Assembly (NCBI GenBank): GCA_934131695.1
Contig: CAKOZV010000010.1
Span: 1 to 40,144, forward strand
Direction: 5' to 3'
Origin: an uncultured Bacilli bacterium
GTDB taxonomy: Bacteria > Bacillota_I > Bacilli_A > RF39 > UBA660
Length of the DNA: 40,144 nt
Shown here: piece after piece, positions 32,256 through 40,067 of the stretch
Layout: each line of letters opens with the position of its first letter
How positions within the stretch are numbered: position 1 is the first letter of the stretch
Translations under genes and position numbers: made by a program
Notes under the pieces: model-generated
Database searches by the model: none
Told to the model about the DNA's origin: nothing
What the model saw: only the letters and a program-made list of their open reading frames with translations

Positions 32256-32322
32256 GGAAGTAAGAATTGAACTTACCGCTGATCCTTACCAAGGATCTGT
32301 TTTACCACTAAACTATACCGGC
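32249..32322 (-). tRNA. tRNA-Thr (anticodon GGT)
   Basis: Minus strand, 74 bases including encoded CCA. Acceptor GCCGGTA / TTCCGGC with one T-T mismatch at pair 6; D arm GTTT-AGTGGTA-AAAC; anticodon arm GATCC-TTGGTAA-GGATC, giving anticodon GGT (reads ACC/ACU); T arm GTAAG-TTCAATT-CTTAC; discriminator A. The acceptor mismatch is unusual but the rest folds well. A terminator hairpin follows at once. Confidence 0.88.
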
Positions 32323-32407
32323 ATACAACTAAATTCTAACATATAAATTATTTAATTAGCAAGAAACTTTTACAATTTTTATCATATTATTTATTAAGGT
32401 GATATAC

Positions 32408-32818
32408 TTGAAAAATTTAAAAATTTATTCTTACCCTAACTTACCTATTAATAGACAAGGTATAATAAACAAAGATGGAGGTTTTATATCTTTTTACCCA
32501 GTAGATAGAAATACATTTTCTGAAAATAGCATTAAAGCATATATGGAAGAATTTTATGGCATTGATATAAATAGCCTTTTAAAAGAAAAAGAATTATATC
32601 AATTTAGACAAGGAGTTTATAATTATAAAGATATTCTTGTGAACTATCTAGGATATGCTATATATGAAGCATACCTAAATAAAAAGCTTGCTATTATTAA
32701 AGTTCCAAGTACTGTAACTATAGAACAAAAAAAGACTCTTACTAAATTAGTATCAATAAATAATAATGATATAGAATCTCTCCTACCGATCAAAGATAAA
32801 GTGAAAGTAAAAAAATAA
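32408..32818 (+). CDS. Hypothetical protein
   Basis: 136 residues starting at TTG 32408, 6-7 bases after AAGGTG; the in-frame GTG at 32399 lies inside that site. Soluble. It begins LKNLKIYSYPNLPINRQGII, then GGFISFYPVDRNTFSENSIK and YMEEFYGIDINSLLKEKELY, and ends in Lys-rich KDKVKVKK. No motif known to me. It lies 44 bases before the DUF11 gene and may share a transcript with it. The Asn/Lys/Ile-rich composition matches its neighbours. Confidence 0.6.
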   Translation: MKNLKIYSYPNLPINRQGIINKDGGFISFYPVDRNTFSENSIKAYMEEFYGIDINSLLKEKELYQFRQGVYNYKDILVNYLGYAIYEAYLNKKLAIIKVPSTVTIEQKKTLTKLVSINNNDIESLLPIKDKVKVKK

Positions 32819-32862
32819 TATTTAATGATTTAAAATCATATATATTGATAGGAGGAATTTTC

Positions 32863-33261
32863 ATGAATGAATTATCTAATCAAGTAACATCAACTGGTAC
32901 TTATAATAGTGTTCCAACATCGCTAACTTCAAACACTTCAATAGTTAATATAGTCGATGGTTTAACTCTAGTTAAAAGTGCTGATAAAACTAACTGGATA
33001 GATGGAATATTAACTTATACCATCGAAATCAATAACGATACAAATACTAGTTACGAAAATCCAGTAATAACTGATATTTTAAACTCTACCCTAATTGACT
33101 TTGTAGATGGTAGTGTAACAATAAATGGTGCTAGTGCCACTGAGTTACAATATACTTATAATGATGGTACTTTAACTATTAAACCAGATGAGGTACAAGC
33201 AAATAGCAAAACAACTATTACTTTTAGTGTTAAAAAAAAAGTAACAAATCATTCATCTTAA
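32863..33261 (+). CDS. DUF11-type repeat protein without signal peptide
   Basis: 132 residues from ATG 32863 (AGGAGG 8 bases upstream). After a Ser/Thr/Asn-rich start comes one DUF11 (conserved repeat, Ig-like) unit: LVKSADKTNWIDGILTYTIE, INNDTNTSYENPVITDILNS, FVDGSVTING, TYNDGTLTIKPDEV and TTITFSV. DUF11 units normally decorate secreted surface proteins, but this one has no signal peptide or sorting signal and ends right after the unit in KKKVTNHSS. It could be a filament or capsid-like small protein, or use another export route. The last codons run over nine A (33232-33240), beyond which another frame stays open for about 57 codons. Confidence 0.8.
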   Translation: MNELSNQVTSTGTYNSVPTSLTSNTSIVNIVDGLTLVKSADKTNWIDGILTYTIEINNDTNTSYENPVITDILNSTLIDFVDGSVTINGASATELQYTYNDGTLTIKPDEVQANSKTTITFSVKKKVTNHSS

Positions 33262-33387
33262 AGACTAATTGTAAAATAGTATTAAATAATAACCTCTCCT
33301 TTAAAAGCAACTTTGTAATAGTTAATTGTCCTATAAAGCAGCATATGGCTAATAATGGTTGCAAGACTCCTTATTGGCGATACTAAG

Positions 33388-33412
33388 AATCACTCTAGAT
33401 AGTGATTTTTAT
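33388..33412 (+). terminator. Terminator after the DUF11 gene
   Basis: AATCACT CTAGAT AGTGATT followed by TTTATTTAT. 7-bp stem. Confidence 0.65.
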
Positions 33413-33450
33413 TTATATTAGAAATATATTTCTACTAAAATCATAAAATA

Positions 33451-33478
33451 TTGTAAATTTAAAAATTACTGCTATAAT
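33451..33478 (+). promoter_or_regulatory. Promoter of the HD-domain gene
   Basis: TTGTAA (33451-33456), 16-base spacer, TATAAT (33473-33478), 25 bases before the ATG at 33504. Confidence 0.65.
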
Positions 33479-33503
33479 AATAAGTTATAGAAAGGAAATA
33501 ATT

Positions 33504-34151
33504 ATGTCAAAAGAAGAAAAAATAATTAACTATTATGTACTTTGTAATAAACTAAAAGATGTTATTAGGAGTGGTTGGAAAGTTTGGAATGTAAAAAGAG
33601 AAAGACTCGAAAGTATTGCTGAACACATCTATGGTGTCCAAATGCTTGCTATTGCCATGAAAAGTGAGTATCAGTACGATATAAATCTAGAGAAAGTAAG
33701 TTTAATGCTTGCTATTCATGAACTAGGTGAAACAGTAATTGGTGATTTAACTCAGTTTGAAATCGATAATAAAAGTAAAGAGATAATTGAACATAAAGCA
33801 GTTCATACTATCTTAGATGGACTAATTGATGGTGAAAAATTGGAAGACTTATTTTTAGAGTTTGATGCCAAAGAAACAAAAGAAGCCATTTTTGCCTATC
33901 AATGCGATAAATTAGAATGTGATTTACAAAGTAAGCTATACGATGAAGAAAAATGTATAGATCTTAATAATCAACCAAATAATGAAGTTATTAATAATGA
34001 AAGAGTTAAAAGGCTATTAAGTAATGGTGAATCTTTTTCAGAAATGTTTTTAAAATTTGGACAAGAAGTATATCCATATGACGAAAACTTTAGAAGTGTT
34101 TCTAATTATGCTCTTAAAAATAATATCAAAACTAAAAAACATCTATCATAA
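33504..34151 (+). CDS. HD-domain phosphohydrolase (YfbR/HDDC2-like)
   Basis: 215 residues. HD superfamily residues appear in order: RSGWKVWNVKRERLESIAEH (first His), IYGVQMLAIAM, LMLAIHELGETVIGDLTQFE (His-Glu in place of His-Asp) and a later Asp in FAYQCDKLECDLQSKLYD. The pattern RSGW...ESIAEHIYGVQMLA is that of the 5'-deoxynucleotidase YfbR / HDDC2 group (PF13023-like), which dephosphorylates deoxynucleoside monophosphates with a divalent metal. The exact substrate here is unknown. AAAGGAAAT precedes the ATG. It is monocistronic and convergent with mtnN, sharing a bidirectional terminator. Confidence 0.85.
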   Translation: MSKEEKIINYYVLCNKLKDVIRSGWKVWNVKRERLESIAEHIYGVQMLAIAMKSEYQYDINLEKVSLMLAIHELGETVIGDLTQFEIDNKSKEIIEHKAVHTILDGLIDGEKLEDLFLEFDAKETKEAIFAYQCDKLECDLQSKLYDEEKCIDLNNQPNNEVINNERVKRLLSNGESFSEMFLKFGQEVYPYDENFRSVSNYALKNNIKTKKHLS

Positions 34152-34162
34152 TTTAGATGTTT
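34137..34162. terminator. Bidirectional terminator
   Basis: AAACATCTA / TAGATGTTT 9-bp stem between the HD gene and mtnN, with A-runs before and T-runs after, so it can stop transcription from both sides. Confidence 0.8.
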
Positions 34163-34870
34163 TTATATCTTAGAAATACTGATTTTTTCTAACATACTAA
34201 TCAAGAAACTAGCTACTAATCTAGAACTCTTTTCTAGAAACTCTTCATAGGTTATTTTATTATTGTTATTAGGTATATCAGAAATACTTCTTACTACTAG
34301 AAAAGGAATACCACTTAGATAAGCTACTTGAGCAATACTAGCTCCTTCCATATCAACACACAAAGCCTTAAACTTTTGATTAATCTTTTGACTCATTTTA
34401 TCACTAGTACAAAATATATCACCACTAGCAATTACACCATTATGAAACTTTATATCAGTAAATTCTTTAGAGACTTCATTAGCTACTCTTAGAAGATACT
34501 CATCACTATTAAGATAAACACCAACATTAGGAATATAACCTTTCGCATGATCAAAGGCTGTTATATCAAAGTCATGTTGAACTAATTTCTCACCTATTAC
34601 AATATCACAAACTGCTAAAGAGGAGTCAACTCCACCTGCTACTCCTACATTAACGATAGAGTCAACCATCATTACATCAATCATAATCTGACTACATCTT
34701 GCTGCATTAACTTTACCTACTCCGCATTCTACTAAGATGCAAGTTATGTCTTTAATAACTACTCTATAAAAGGTAAGATTAAATACCGTAAACTCTTCTT
34801 CTACTTCTACTTGCTTCAACACTTCATCAAGTTCTTCCTTCATTGCGAATATTAATCCTACTCTATTCAT
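34163..34870 (-). CDS. mtnN: 5'-methylthioadenosine/S-adenosylhomocysteine nucleosidase
   Basis: 235 residues. It cleaves the N-glycosidic bond of MTA and SAH, recycling products of methylation and polyamine synthesis and feeding AI-2 formation where luxS exists. Motifs: VGLIFAMKEELDEVL with the catalytic Glu, VECGVGKVNAARCSQIMID, SIVNVGVAGGVDSSLAVCDI, IASGDIFCTS, CVDMEGASIAQVAYLSGIPF (ribose-binding Met-Glu) and VVRSISD with the catalytic Asp. Length is typical (about 230). Its start overlaps the upstream gene by 8 bases, so they are translated together. Confidence 0.95.
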   Translation of the reverse strand: MNRVGLIFAMKEELDEVLKQVEVEEEFTVFNLTFYRVVIKDITCILVECGVGKVNAARCSQIMIDVMMVDSIVNVGVAGGVDSSLAVCDIVIGEKLVQHDFDITAFDHAKGYIPNVGVYLNSDEYLLRVANEVSKEFTDIKFHNGVIASGDIFCTSDKMSQKINQKFKALCVDMEGASIAQVAYLSGIPFLVVRSISDIPNNNNKITYEEFLEKSSRLVASFLISMLEKISISKI

Positions 34871-35342
34871 TATTCACCTTTTTATTATTACTTTCTAAAA
34901 TAATTGCTTCATAGATAATATCTACTAAATAGTTACTAGCTTCTATTTGATATTTATTCATAATAGTATTAAATACATCATAATTATATTCTACTTCTAA
35001 GTAAGGATACACTAATTCCATCTTATTATTAAGACTAGCTAAATACTCTTTAGTATAGTCTTTTTCAATTAACAGAATTGGTAAATTACCACTCCATTTT
35101 TTAAACTCTGATAATAGCAAATCAGGATTATCTGTATACTTAAAATTATCTTTATCATAACTAATCATTTCTAATAAATCTTTATTATTAACTAATTTTT
35201 CATCAACTCGGTAATCAAACCTATCTATAAGTTTTATCCCATCTAGTTTTAAAGCTGATAGCTGAGCAATAATACCTTTCTTACTATCACTACTAGTAGG
35301 AATAACCTCCACTATTATATATTTGTCTTTTAGTAAATTCAT
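34863..35342 (-). CDS. Degenerate exonuclease-like (DnaQ-fold) protein
   Basis: 159 residues. The first 50 (KYIIVEVIPTSSDSKKGIIA, QLSALKLDGIKLIDRFDYRV) follow the DnaQ/RNase T pattern 'YvvfDlETTGl...iieigavk...d.f...v'. The catalytic Asp-x-Glu is replaced (VEV) and no later acidic motif is clear, so nuclease activity is unlikely. The rest is helical (NTIMNKYQIEASNYLVDIIY). It begins with AGGGGGAG a few bases upstream, only 27 bases after the CCA end of tRNA-Arg, and overlaps mtnN. In several Firmicutes small exonuclease-like genes neighbour mtnN; the role is unknown. Confidence 0.5.
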   Translation of the reverse strand: MNLLKDKYIIVEVIPTSSDSKKGIIAQLSALKLDGIKLIDRFDYRVDEKLVNNKDLLEMISYDKDNFKYTDNPDLLLSEFKKWSGNLPILLIEKDYTKEYLASLNNKMELVYPYLEVEYNYDVFNTIMNKYQIEASNYLVDIIYEAIILESNNKKVNNE

Positions 35343-35368
35343 CTTCTCCCCCTATAATTAAAATATTA

Positions 35369-35445
35369 TGGTGTTCATGATGGGAATCGAACCCATGACC
35401 TTTTCCTTCGGAGGGAAATGCTCTATCCAACTGAGCTACATGAAC
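35369..35445 (-). tRNA. tRNA-Arg (anticodon CCG)
   Basis: Minus strand, 77 bases including encoded CCA. Acceptor GTTCATG / CATGAAC (7 perfect pairs), D arm GCTC-AGTTGGATA-GAGC, anticodon arm TTTCC-CTCCGAA-GGAAA giving anticodon CCG (reads CGG), T arm ATGGG-TTCGATT-CCCAT, discriminator A. No terminator separates it from the protein gene 27 bases downstream, so it may be processed from a shared transcript. Confidence 0.95.
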
Positions 35446-35497
35446 ATGTCTTAATTGTACCAAATTTCTAAAAAGATGTAAATTAATGTCTAATAAT

Positions 35498-35526
35498 TTG
35501 ACAAGTATTAGCTAGATTCATACAAT
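35498..35526 (+). promoter_or_regulatory. Promoter of glmS
   Basis: TTGACA (35498-35503), 17 bases, TACAAT (35521-35526). It predicts a leader of only about 17 bases, which leaves no room for a glmS ribozyme. Confidence 0.75.
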
Positions 35527-35549
35527 GATACTAGAAAGTAGGTATAAAT

Positions 35550-37334
35550 ATGTGTGGAATAATGGGAATTATAAATAAGAAAGGTAAAGCCATTAAGAAA
35601 GTTATTGAGGGATTAGAGAAACTTGAATATCGAGGATATGATTCTTGTGGTATTGCTTTTCTTACTGATAATAAAATAGAAACTATAAAAACTAAAGGAA
35701 GAGTTAAAGACTTAAAGGAACTAATAGATATCAATATTAAATCAGACATTGCTATTGGTCATACTAGATGGGCTACCCATGGAGTAGCTTCTACTATCAA
35801 TGCACACCCACATACAGTAGGAGATATTACTTTAGTACATAATGGTATTATTGAAAATTATCTAGAGTTGAAAGATATATTAGTTAATAAAGGTTATCAG
35901 TTTAAATCATCAACAGATACAGAGATAGCTTGTGCTTTAATAGATTTTTATTACCAAGAGAATAAGGATATAAATAAAGCTATTACTAGTTTTATGGCTA
36001 AAGTAAAAGGAAGCTATGCTATTGTCTTATTATGTAAAGATATTAAAGATAAGATATTTGTCATAAAGAAAGATAGTCCCTTAGTTATTGGAGTAAATAC
36101 TGATACTATCTTTATTGCCAGTGATATTCCAACTATCTTAAGTGAATGTAGCGACTATTATTTATTAAATGATTTAGAATGGGCTTCAATTAATAGTGAT
36201 AAAATAACTTTCTATAGTAATAAAGGAAAAGAATTAATTAAAGAAAAACAAACGTTTAAAGATGGTAACTTCACTTATTCAAAAGATAAGTATGATCACT
36301 TTATGTTAAAAGAAATAATGGAACAAAAAGATACTCTAAGTAATTTAATAAATTATTACTTAGAAGATAATAAATATCTAGATTTAATTGATATTAATGA
36401 ATATAAGAAAATTGATATAGTAGCTTGTGGTTCTGCTTATCATGCTGGATTAGTTGGTAAATATTTATTTGAAGAAGAAGCAAATGTTGAAACACAGGTA
36501 TACCTTGCTAGTGAATATCGCTATAAGAAAAATTTTCTTGATGAAAATAGTCTAGTAATATTTATTTCTCAATCAGGAGAGACTGCAGATACTCTTGCTT
36601 GTCTTAAGAAAATTAAAGAAACTAAAGCTAAGTCTTTAGGAATAATTAATGTTGAAAACAGTAGTATTAGTCTATTAGTAGATGAAGTTATTTATACTAA
36701 ATCAGGTAGTGAAATAGCAGTAGCTACTACTAAAGCATACACATCACAAATAGCAATTTTAGCACTACTTAGCCTATCTAGTTTAACAAAGCATGATAAG
36801 TCTTATGATATGGATAAGATAATTAATGAATTAAAAAATATTAAAGATGATGTAATAAAAGTATTAGAAGATAAAGATAAATACAAGTTTATTGCTAAAG
36901 AAATAGTTAATAGTAAAAAGATATTCTTCTTAGGAAGAAGTCTTGACTATGCTATTATGAGGGAAGGAGATTTAAAGTTAAAAGAAATAACTTATCTATC
37001 ATCTGAGTGTTATGCTGCTGGTGAATTAAAACATGGCCCTATCTCTTTAATTGATAAAGATACACTAGTAATAGTTGGTAATACTAATAAACTATTATAT
37101 GAAAAGACAGAAAGCAATTTAAGTGAGGTAGTAGCAAGAGGAGCTAATATCATCTTAGTAACAAATAAAGGTGAAGCCAGTTCTAACACTATTGTGATAC
37201 CAGAAAGAAGTAGTTTCATAAGCCCTATACTAGAAGTTATCCCTCTTCAATTAATATCTTATTATACTGGAGTACTTCTAAAAAGAGATATTGATAAACC
37301 AAGAAATCTAGCAAAGTCTGTTACTGTTGAGTAA
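35550..37334 (+). CDS. glmS: Glucosamine-6-phosphate synthase (isomerizing)
   Basis: 594 residues, complete. It makes glucosamine-6-phosphate from fructose-6-phosphate and glutamine, the entry to peptidoglycan and amino-sugar synthesis. The N-terminal class II glutaminase starts MCGIMGIINK with the catalytic Cys after the initiator Met; EYRGYDSCGIAF, IGHTRWATHGVAS and DITLVHNGIIENY follow. Two SIS domains (about 265-594) show IDIVACGSAYHAGLVGKYLF, LVIFISQSGETADTLACLKK, EIAVATTKAYTSQIAILALL and LKHGPISLIDK. The C-terminus DKPRNLAKSVTVE is canonical. The ribosome site is modest (AAGTAGG). It is monocistronic, with a short 5' leader, so the usual Bacillus ribozyme control is absent. Confidence 0.97.
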   Translation: MCGIMGIINKKGKAIKKVIEGLEKLEYRGYDSCGIAFLTDNKIETIKTKGRVKDLKELIDINIKSDIAIGHTRWATHGVASTINAHPHTVGDITLVHNGIIENYLELKDILVNKGYQFKSSTDTEIACALIDFYYQENKDINKAITSFMAKVKGSYAIVLLCKDIKDKIFVIKKDSPLVIGVNTDTIFIASDIPTILSECSDYYLLNDLEWASINSDKITFYSNKGKELIKEKQTFKDGNFTYSKDKYDHFMLKEIMEQKDTLSNLINYYLEDNKYLDLIDINEYKKIDIVACGSAYHAGLVGKYLFEEEANVETQVYLASEYRYKKNFLDENSLVIFISQSGETADTLACLKKIKETKAKSLGIINVENSSISLLVDEVIYTKSGSEIAVATTKAYTSQIAILALLSLSSLTKHDKSYDMDKIINELKNIKDDVIKVLEDKDKYKFIAKEIVNSKKIFFLGRSLDYAIMREGDLKLKEITYLSSECYAAGELKHGPISLIDKDTLVIVGNTNKLLYEKTESNLSEVVARGANIILVTNKGEASSNTIVIPERSSFISPILEVIPLQLISYYTGVLLKRDIDKPRNLAKSVTVE

Positions 37335-37341
37335 AAAAGCT

Positions 37342-37369
37342 TTGCTATTAAGAATATTTATGATATAGT
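37342..37369 (+). promoter_or_regulatory. Promoter of the leader ORF - rnr unit
   Basis: TTGCTA (37342-37347), 16-base spacer, TATAGT (37364-37369). It starts just after the glmS stop and puts the transcript start near 37376, just ahead of the leader ORF's ribosome site. Confidence 0.5.
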
Positions 37370-37390
37370 TTATTTAAGGGAGGTGTTGAT

Positions 37391-37474
37391 ATGAAAGTGA
37401 TTGTAAAAATACTAGCATCAATATCTTTCCGTTTTAAAAATGGTGTGTGTAATACGCCATTTTTTTGTTATTAA
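37391..37474 (+). CDS. 27-residue leader ORF spanning a terminator
   Basis: ATG with a very strong AAGGGAGGTG site 5 bases upstream. The predicted peptide begins MKVIVKILASISFRF and ends TPFFCY. Its last third is encoded by the terminator hairpin at 37437-37466, and its stop overlaps the AAAGGAG site of rnr. Ribosomes moving through it would keep the hairpin open and deliver to rnr. It could be a regulatory leader peptide or a relic of secG, the gene that often precedes rnr in Firmicutes; the hydrophobic start fits a lost SecG helix only loosely. Confidence 0.5.
   Translation: MKVIVKILASISFRFKNGVCNTPFFCY
37437..37466 (+). terminator. Terminator/attenuator inside the rnr leader ORF
   Basis: AAAATGGTGT / ACGCCATTTT, a 10-bp stem with a 7-base loop, followed by TTT. 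It lies between glmS and rnr and wholly inside the 27-codon leader ORF. Confidence 0.65.
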
Positions 37475-37487
37475 AGGAGTAAGAAGT

Positions 37488-39995
37488 ATGCAAAAGATTG
37501 ACGATTTCAAAAGAAAAATAATGAATGAACTAAAAAAGGAAAATACCATTAGTTTTAAAGAACTATATTCTAAAATGAATATTAAAAGCTATCAAGAAAG
37601 GAGCAATTTCTTAGAGGCTTTATATGCTCTTCAAATAGAAGAAGATGTCTATAATCCTAAAAAATATATTTACAAAAGTTTTCCCAAAGCTACTCATAAA
37701 CTAGAACATGTTGCAAAAAGTGATGATGGTCTAATACTTATAAATAACAAAATAAAAATCACCGGTGAAATGGTTAAGTGTGATACAATTCTTGATAAAG
37801 ACTTAGTAGTTGTTAATCTAACTGATAAAGAACATCCAATTATCACAAAGGTAGTACAAAGAGATATAACTTCTTTTATAGATTACTTAATAAGAAAGCT
37901 AGATAAGGAGGAACTAACCTATCGTCAAATAAAAAGAATGGCTGTAGCAAGAAATGCTAAGTCTATTGAAGAGTTACATGTTGCTCTAACAGAGCTTGAA
38001 AAAACTGGTAAGATCTTTCATGATAAAAACTCATATAAAAAATGGCCTAAAGGTCTTACTCTAACTAAACTAGAGTTAGATAGTAAAGGAAAACTCTTCT
38101 TTAAAATTGGTGATAAAAAAATTTATCCTGAAGGTGATGAGTTGAAAGGTGCTATGCAACAAGATATTTTAGCTGTCGCTAGAAAAGGTAAGCATATTGA
38201 AAAAATTATTTCTCGGAAAATGAGCCATGTAGTTTTAGAGGTTATAGAAATAAATGGAGTTAAACAATTAGAACCGGTGTTACTTCCTTCCAAGGAAAAA
38301 ATAAATGTACGTATCTCTTCTAAAGATATGAAATGTCTTGCTCCAGGGGATAGAATCTTAGCTGATGTTTCTCTAACTAAAACTGATGAATACTATGAAG
38401 CTGATTTTATTGATAAACTTGGTAGAATTGATGATCCTAATATTGATATTATTTCTATCGCTGCTAAATATGGTTTTGATATTAACTTTTCTCATGAAGC
38501 TATGGAAGAGGCGAACAATCTTCCTCAAGTAGTTTTAGAAAGTGATCTAGCTAATCGTTATGATTTCAGTGATAGTCTTCTTACTTTTACAATCGATTGT
38601 GATGAAACTAAAGACATGGATGATGCTGTTAGTTTAACTAAAGATGAAAATGGTCACTATATCTTAGGAGTGCATATAGCTGATGTTGCTCATTATGTAA
38701 AAAGAGGAACTGCTCTTGATAAGGAAGCATACGATCGTGGCTTATCAACATATCCTGCTAATACTGTTATCGCTGCCCTACCCCACATTTTATCAAATGG
38801 TATTTGTTCACTTAACCCTAATACTAAAAGGCTTACTAAGAGTATCATTATGGAACTCGATGAAAATGGAGAACTAATTAATTATAACCTAGTAAATTCT
38901 TGCATCACTTCTAGAAAGAAAATGGCCTACTCTAAGGTTAATAAAATTTTAGATGAAGAGAAAATTGATGATGATTATCTCCCTTATGTTGATAATTTAA
39001 AATTAATGAAAGAACTATCTGATAAATTAACAGCTATTAGAGAAAGAGAAGGAATGTTAACTTTCAACGAAGAAGAAGTGGCCATTATTGAGGATGATAA
39101 AGGTAATATTATGGGAATTGAGAAGAAGGATAATGGCGATGCTGGTAAGATAATTGAAAACTATATGATTATGGCTAACTACTGTGCTGATTTATATCTT
39201 AACTTTACTATCGGTCGTTCTATTCATAGAGTTCATGCTAATCCTGATCCTAAAAGATTAGAACAAGCAAAAGATAAACTTGCAAGTATTGGTATCGATT
39301 TACCAAAAACAGACAATGTAGATACTTCTAGTTATTTACAAGTAATTTTAGACAAATATAAAGATAGTAATGAATACCCTATCGTCTCAGAGACATTGTT
39401 ACAAGCCCTACCAAGAGCTATTTATTCACCATATCCTTTAGGTCACTTTGGTCTAGGACTTAATTACTACTCTCATTTCACTTCTCCTATTAGAAGATAT
39501 CCTGATTTAAAAGTTCAACAAATAATTGACTCTTATCTTGCTAATGATCAAAAATCAATTGAAAGTGAAGATGAGTTAGTAGAAATATGTGAACATTGTT
39601 CATTCAAAGAGCAACAAGCTGATCTACTTGAAAAAGAAGTTGTTAAAGTAAAAATGATGGATTATGTTGATAGTCATAAAGAAAAAACTTACTATGGAAC
39701 CATAACAGGAATTGATAGTGAAAGAGCTTACTTAAACACAGTTACACATATCCCTGGATACTTTGAGTATGAACAAGGTGACAACATTAGATTTGTTAGA
39801 TCAAGAAACTATATTAAAAATAAAGATGATGAGGTAGTGTTAAAGATTGGTGATTTAGTAATGGTAGAAGGTATTGAAGCTAATCGAAAAGAATTACTTG
39901 CCCACTTTGCTTTTACAAAAAATATAACTTTAGAACAGCAAAATAAAAAAGGAGCTACTGCTTTAAAAGGACAATATGTCAAAAAGATTAATTAG
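37488..39995 (+). CDS. rnr: Ribonuclease R
   Basis: 835 residues from ATG 37488 (AAAGGAG 8 bases upstream; the frame continues 16 codons further into the terminator). It is a processive 3'-5' exoribonuclease that degrades structured RNA and, with SmpB/tmRNA, faulty mRNA. The N-terminal winged helix (KKENTISFKELYSKMNIKS) is followed by two cold-shock-like domains. The RNB catalytic core has FTIDCDETKDMDDAVSL with the metal-binding Asp residues, YILGVHIADVAHYVKRG, YPANTVIAALPHILSNGICS and HFTSPIRRYPDLKVQQIID. A C-terminal S1 domain (about 730-815) begins TYYGTITGIDSERAY. The usual neighbours secG and smpB are not seen; downstream is a strong terminator. Confidence 0.97.
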   Translation: MQKIDDFKRKIMNELKKENTISFKELYSKMNIKSYQERSNFLEALYALQIEEDVYNPKKYIYKSFPKATHKLEHVAKSDDGLILINNKIKITGEMVKCDTILDKDLVVVNLTDKEHPIITKVVQRDITSFIDYLIRKLDKEELTYRQIKRMAVARNAKSIEELHVALTELEKTGKIFHDKNSYKKWPKGLTLTKLELDSKGKLFFKIGDKKIYPEGDELKGAMQQDILAVARKGKHIEKIISRKMSHVVLEVIEINGVKQLEPVLLPSKEKINVRISSKDMKCLAPGDRILADVSLTKTDEYYEADFIDKLGRIDDPNIDIISIAAKYGFDINFSHEAMEEANNLPQVVLESDLANRYDFSDSLLTFTIDCDETKDMDDAVSLTKDENGHYILGVHIADVAHYVKRGTALDKEAYDRGLSTYPANTVIAALPHILSNGICSLNPNTKRLTKSIIMELDENGELINYNLVNSCITSRKKMAYSKVNKILDEEKIDDDYLPYVDNLKLMKELSDKLTAIREREGMLTFNEEEVAIIEDDKGNIMGIEKKDNGDAGKIIENYMIMANYCADLYLNFTIGRSIHRVHANPDPKRLEQAKDKLASIGIDLPKTDNVDTSSYLQVILDKYKDSNEYPIVSETLLQALPRAIYSPYPLGHFGLGLNYYSHFTSPIRRYPDLKVQQIIDSYLANDQKSIESEDELVEICEHCSFKEQQADLLEKEVVKVKMMDYVDSHKEKTYYGTITGIDSERAYLNTVTHIPGYFEYEQGDNIRFVRSRNYIKNKDDEVVLKIGDLVMVEGIEANRKELLAHFAFTKNITLEQQNKKGATALKGQYVKKIN

Positions 39996-39997
39996 AT

Positions 39998-40037
39998 AAA
40001 AAATAAAATGTAGGAAAACATCTACATTTTATTTTTT
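39998..40037 (+). terminator. Strong terminator after rnr
   Basis: Perfect 16-bp stem AAAAAATAAAATGTAG / CTACATTTTATTTTTT with an 8-base loop, starting 3 bases after the rnr stop. The A-run and T-run make it bidirectional. Confidence 0.85.
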
Positions 40038-40067
40038 ATGATAATAAGAATTAACTGCATAATATAG

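Larger units (their letters stand above)
32036..32407. other. 372-base gap containing tRNA-Thr
   Basis: Apart from tRNA-Thr and its terminator this stretch has no coding frame. AAGGTG at about 32396-32401 is the ribosome site of the next gene, which starts at TTG 32408. Confidence 0.6.

Noticed and set aside
35527..35549. glmS ribozyme
   Set aside because: The promoter lies so close to the glmS start that the leader is about 17 bases, too short for the ribozyme.
37010..37219. Minus-strand 69-codon frame
   Set aside because: Antisense shadow of glmS.
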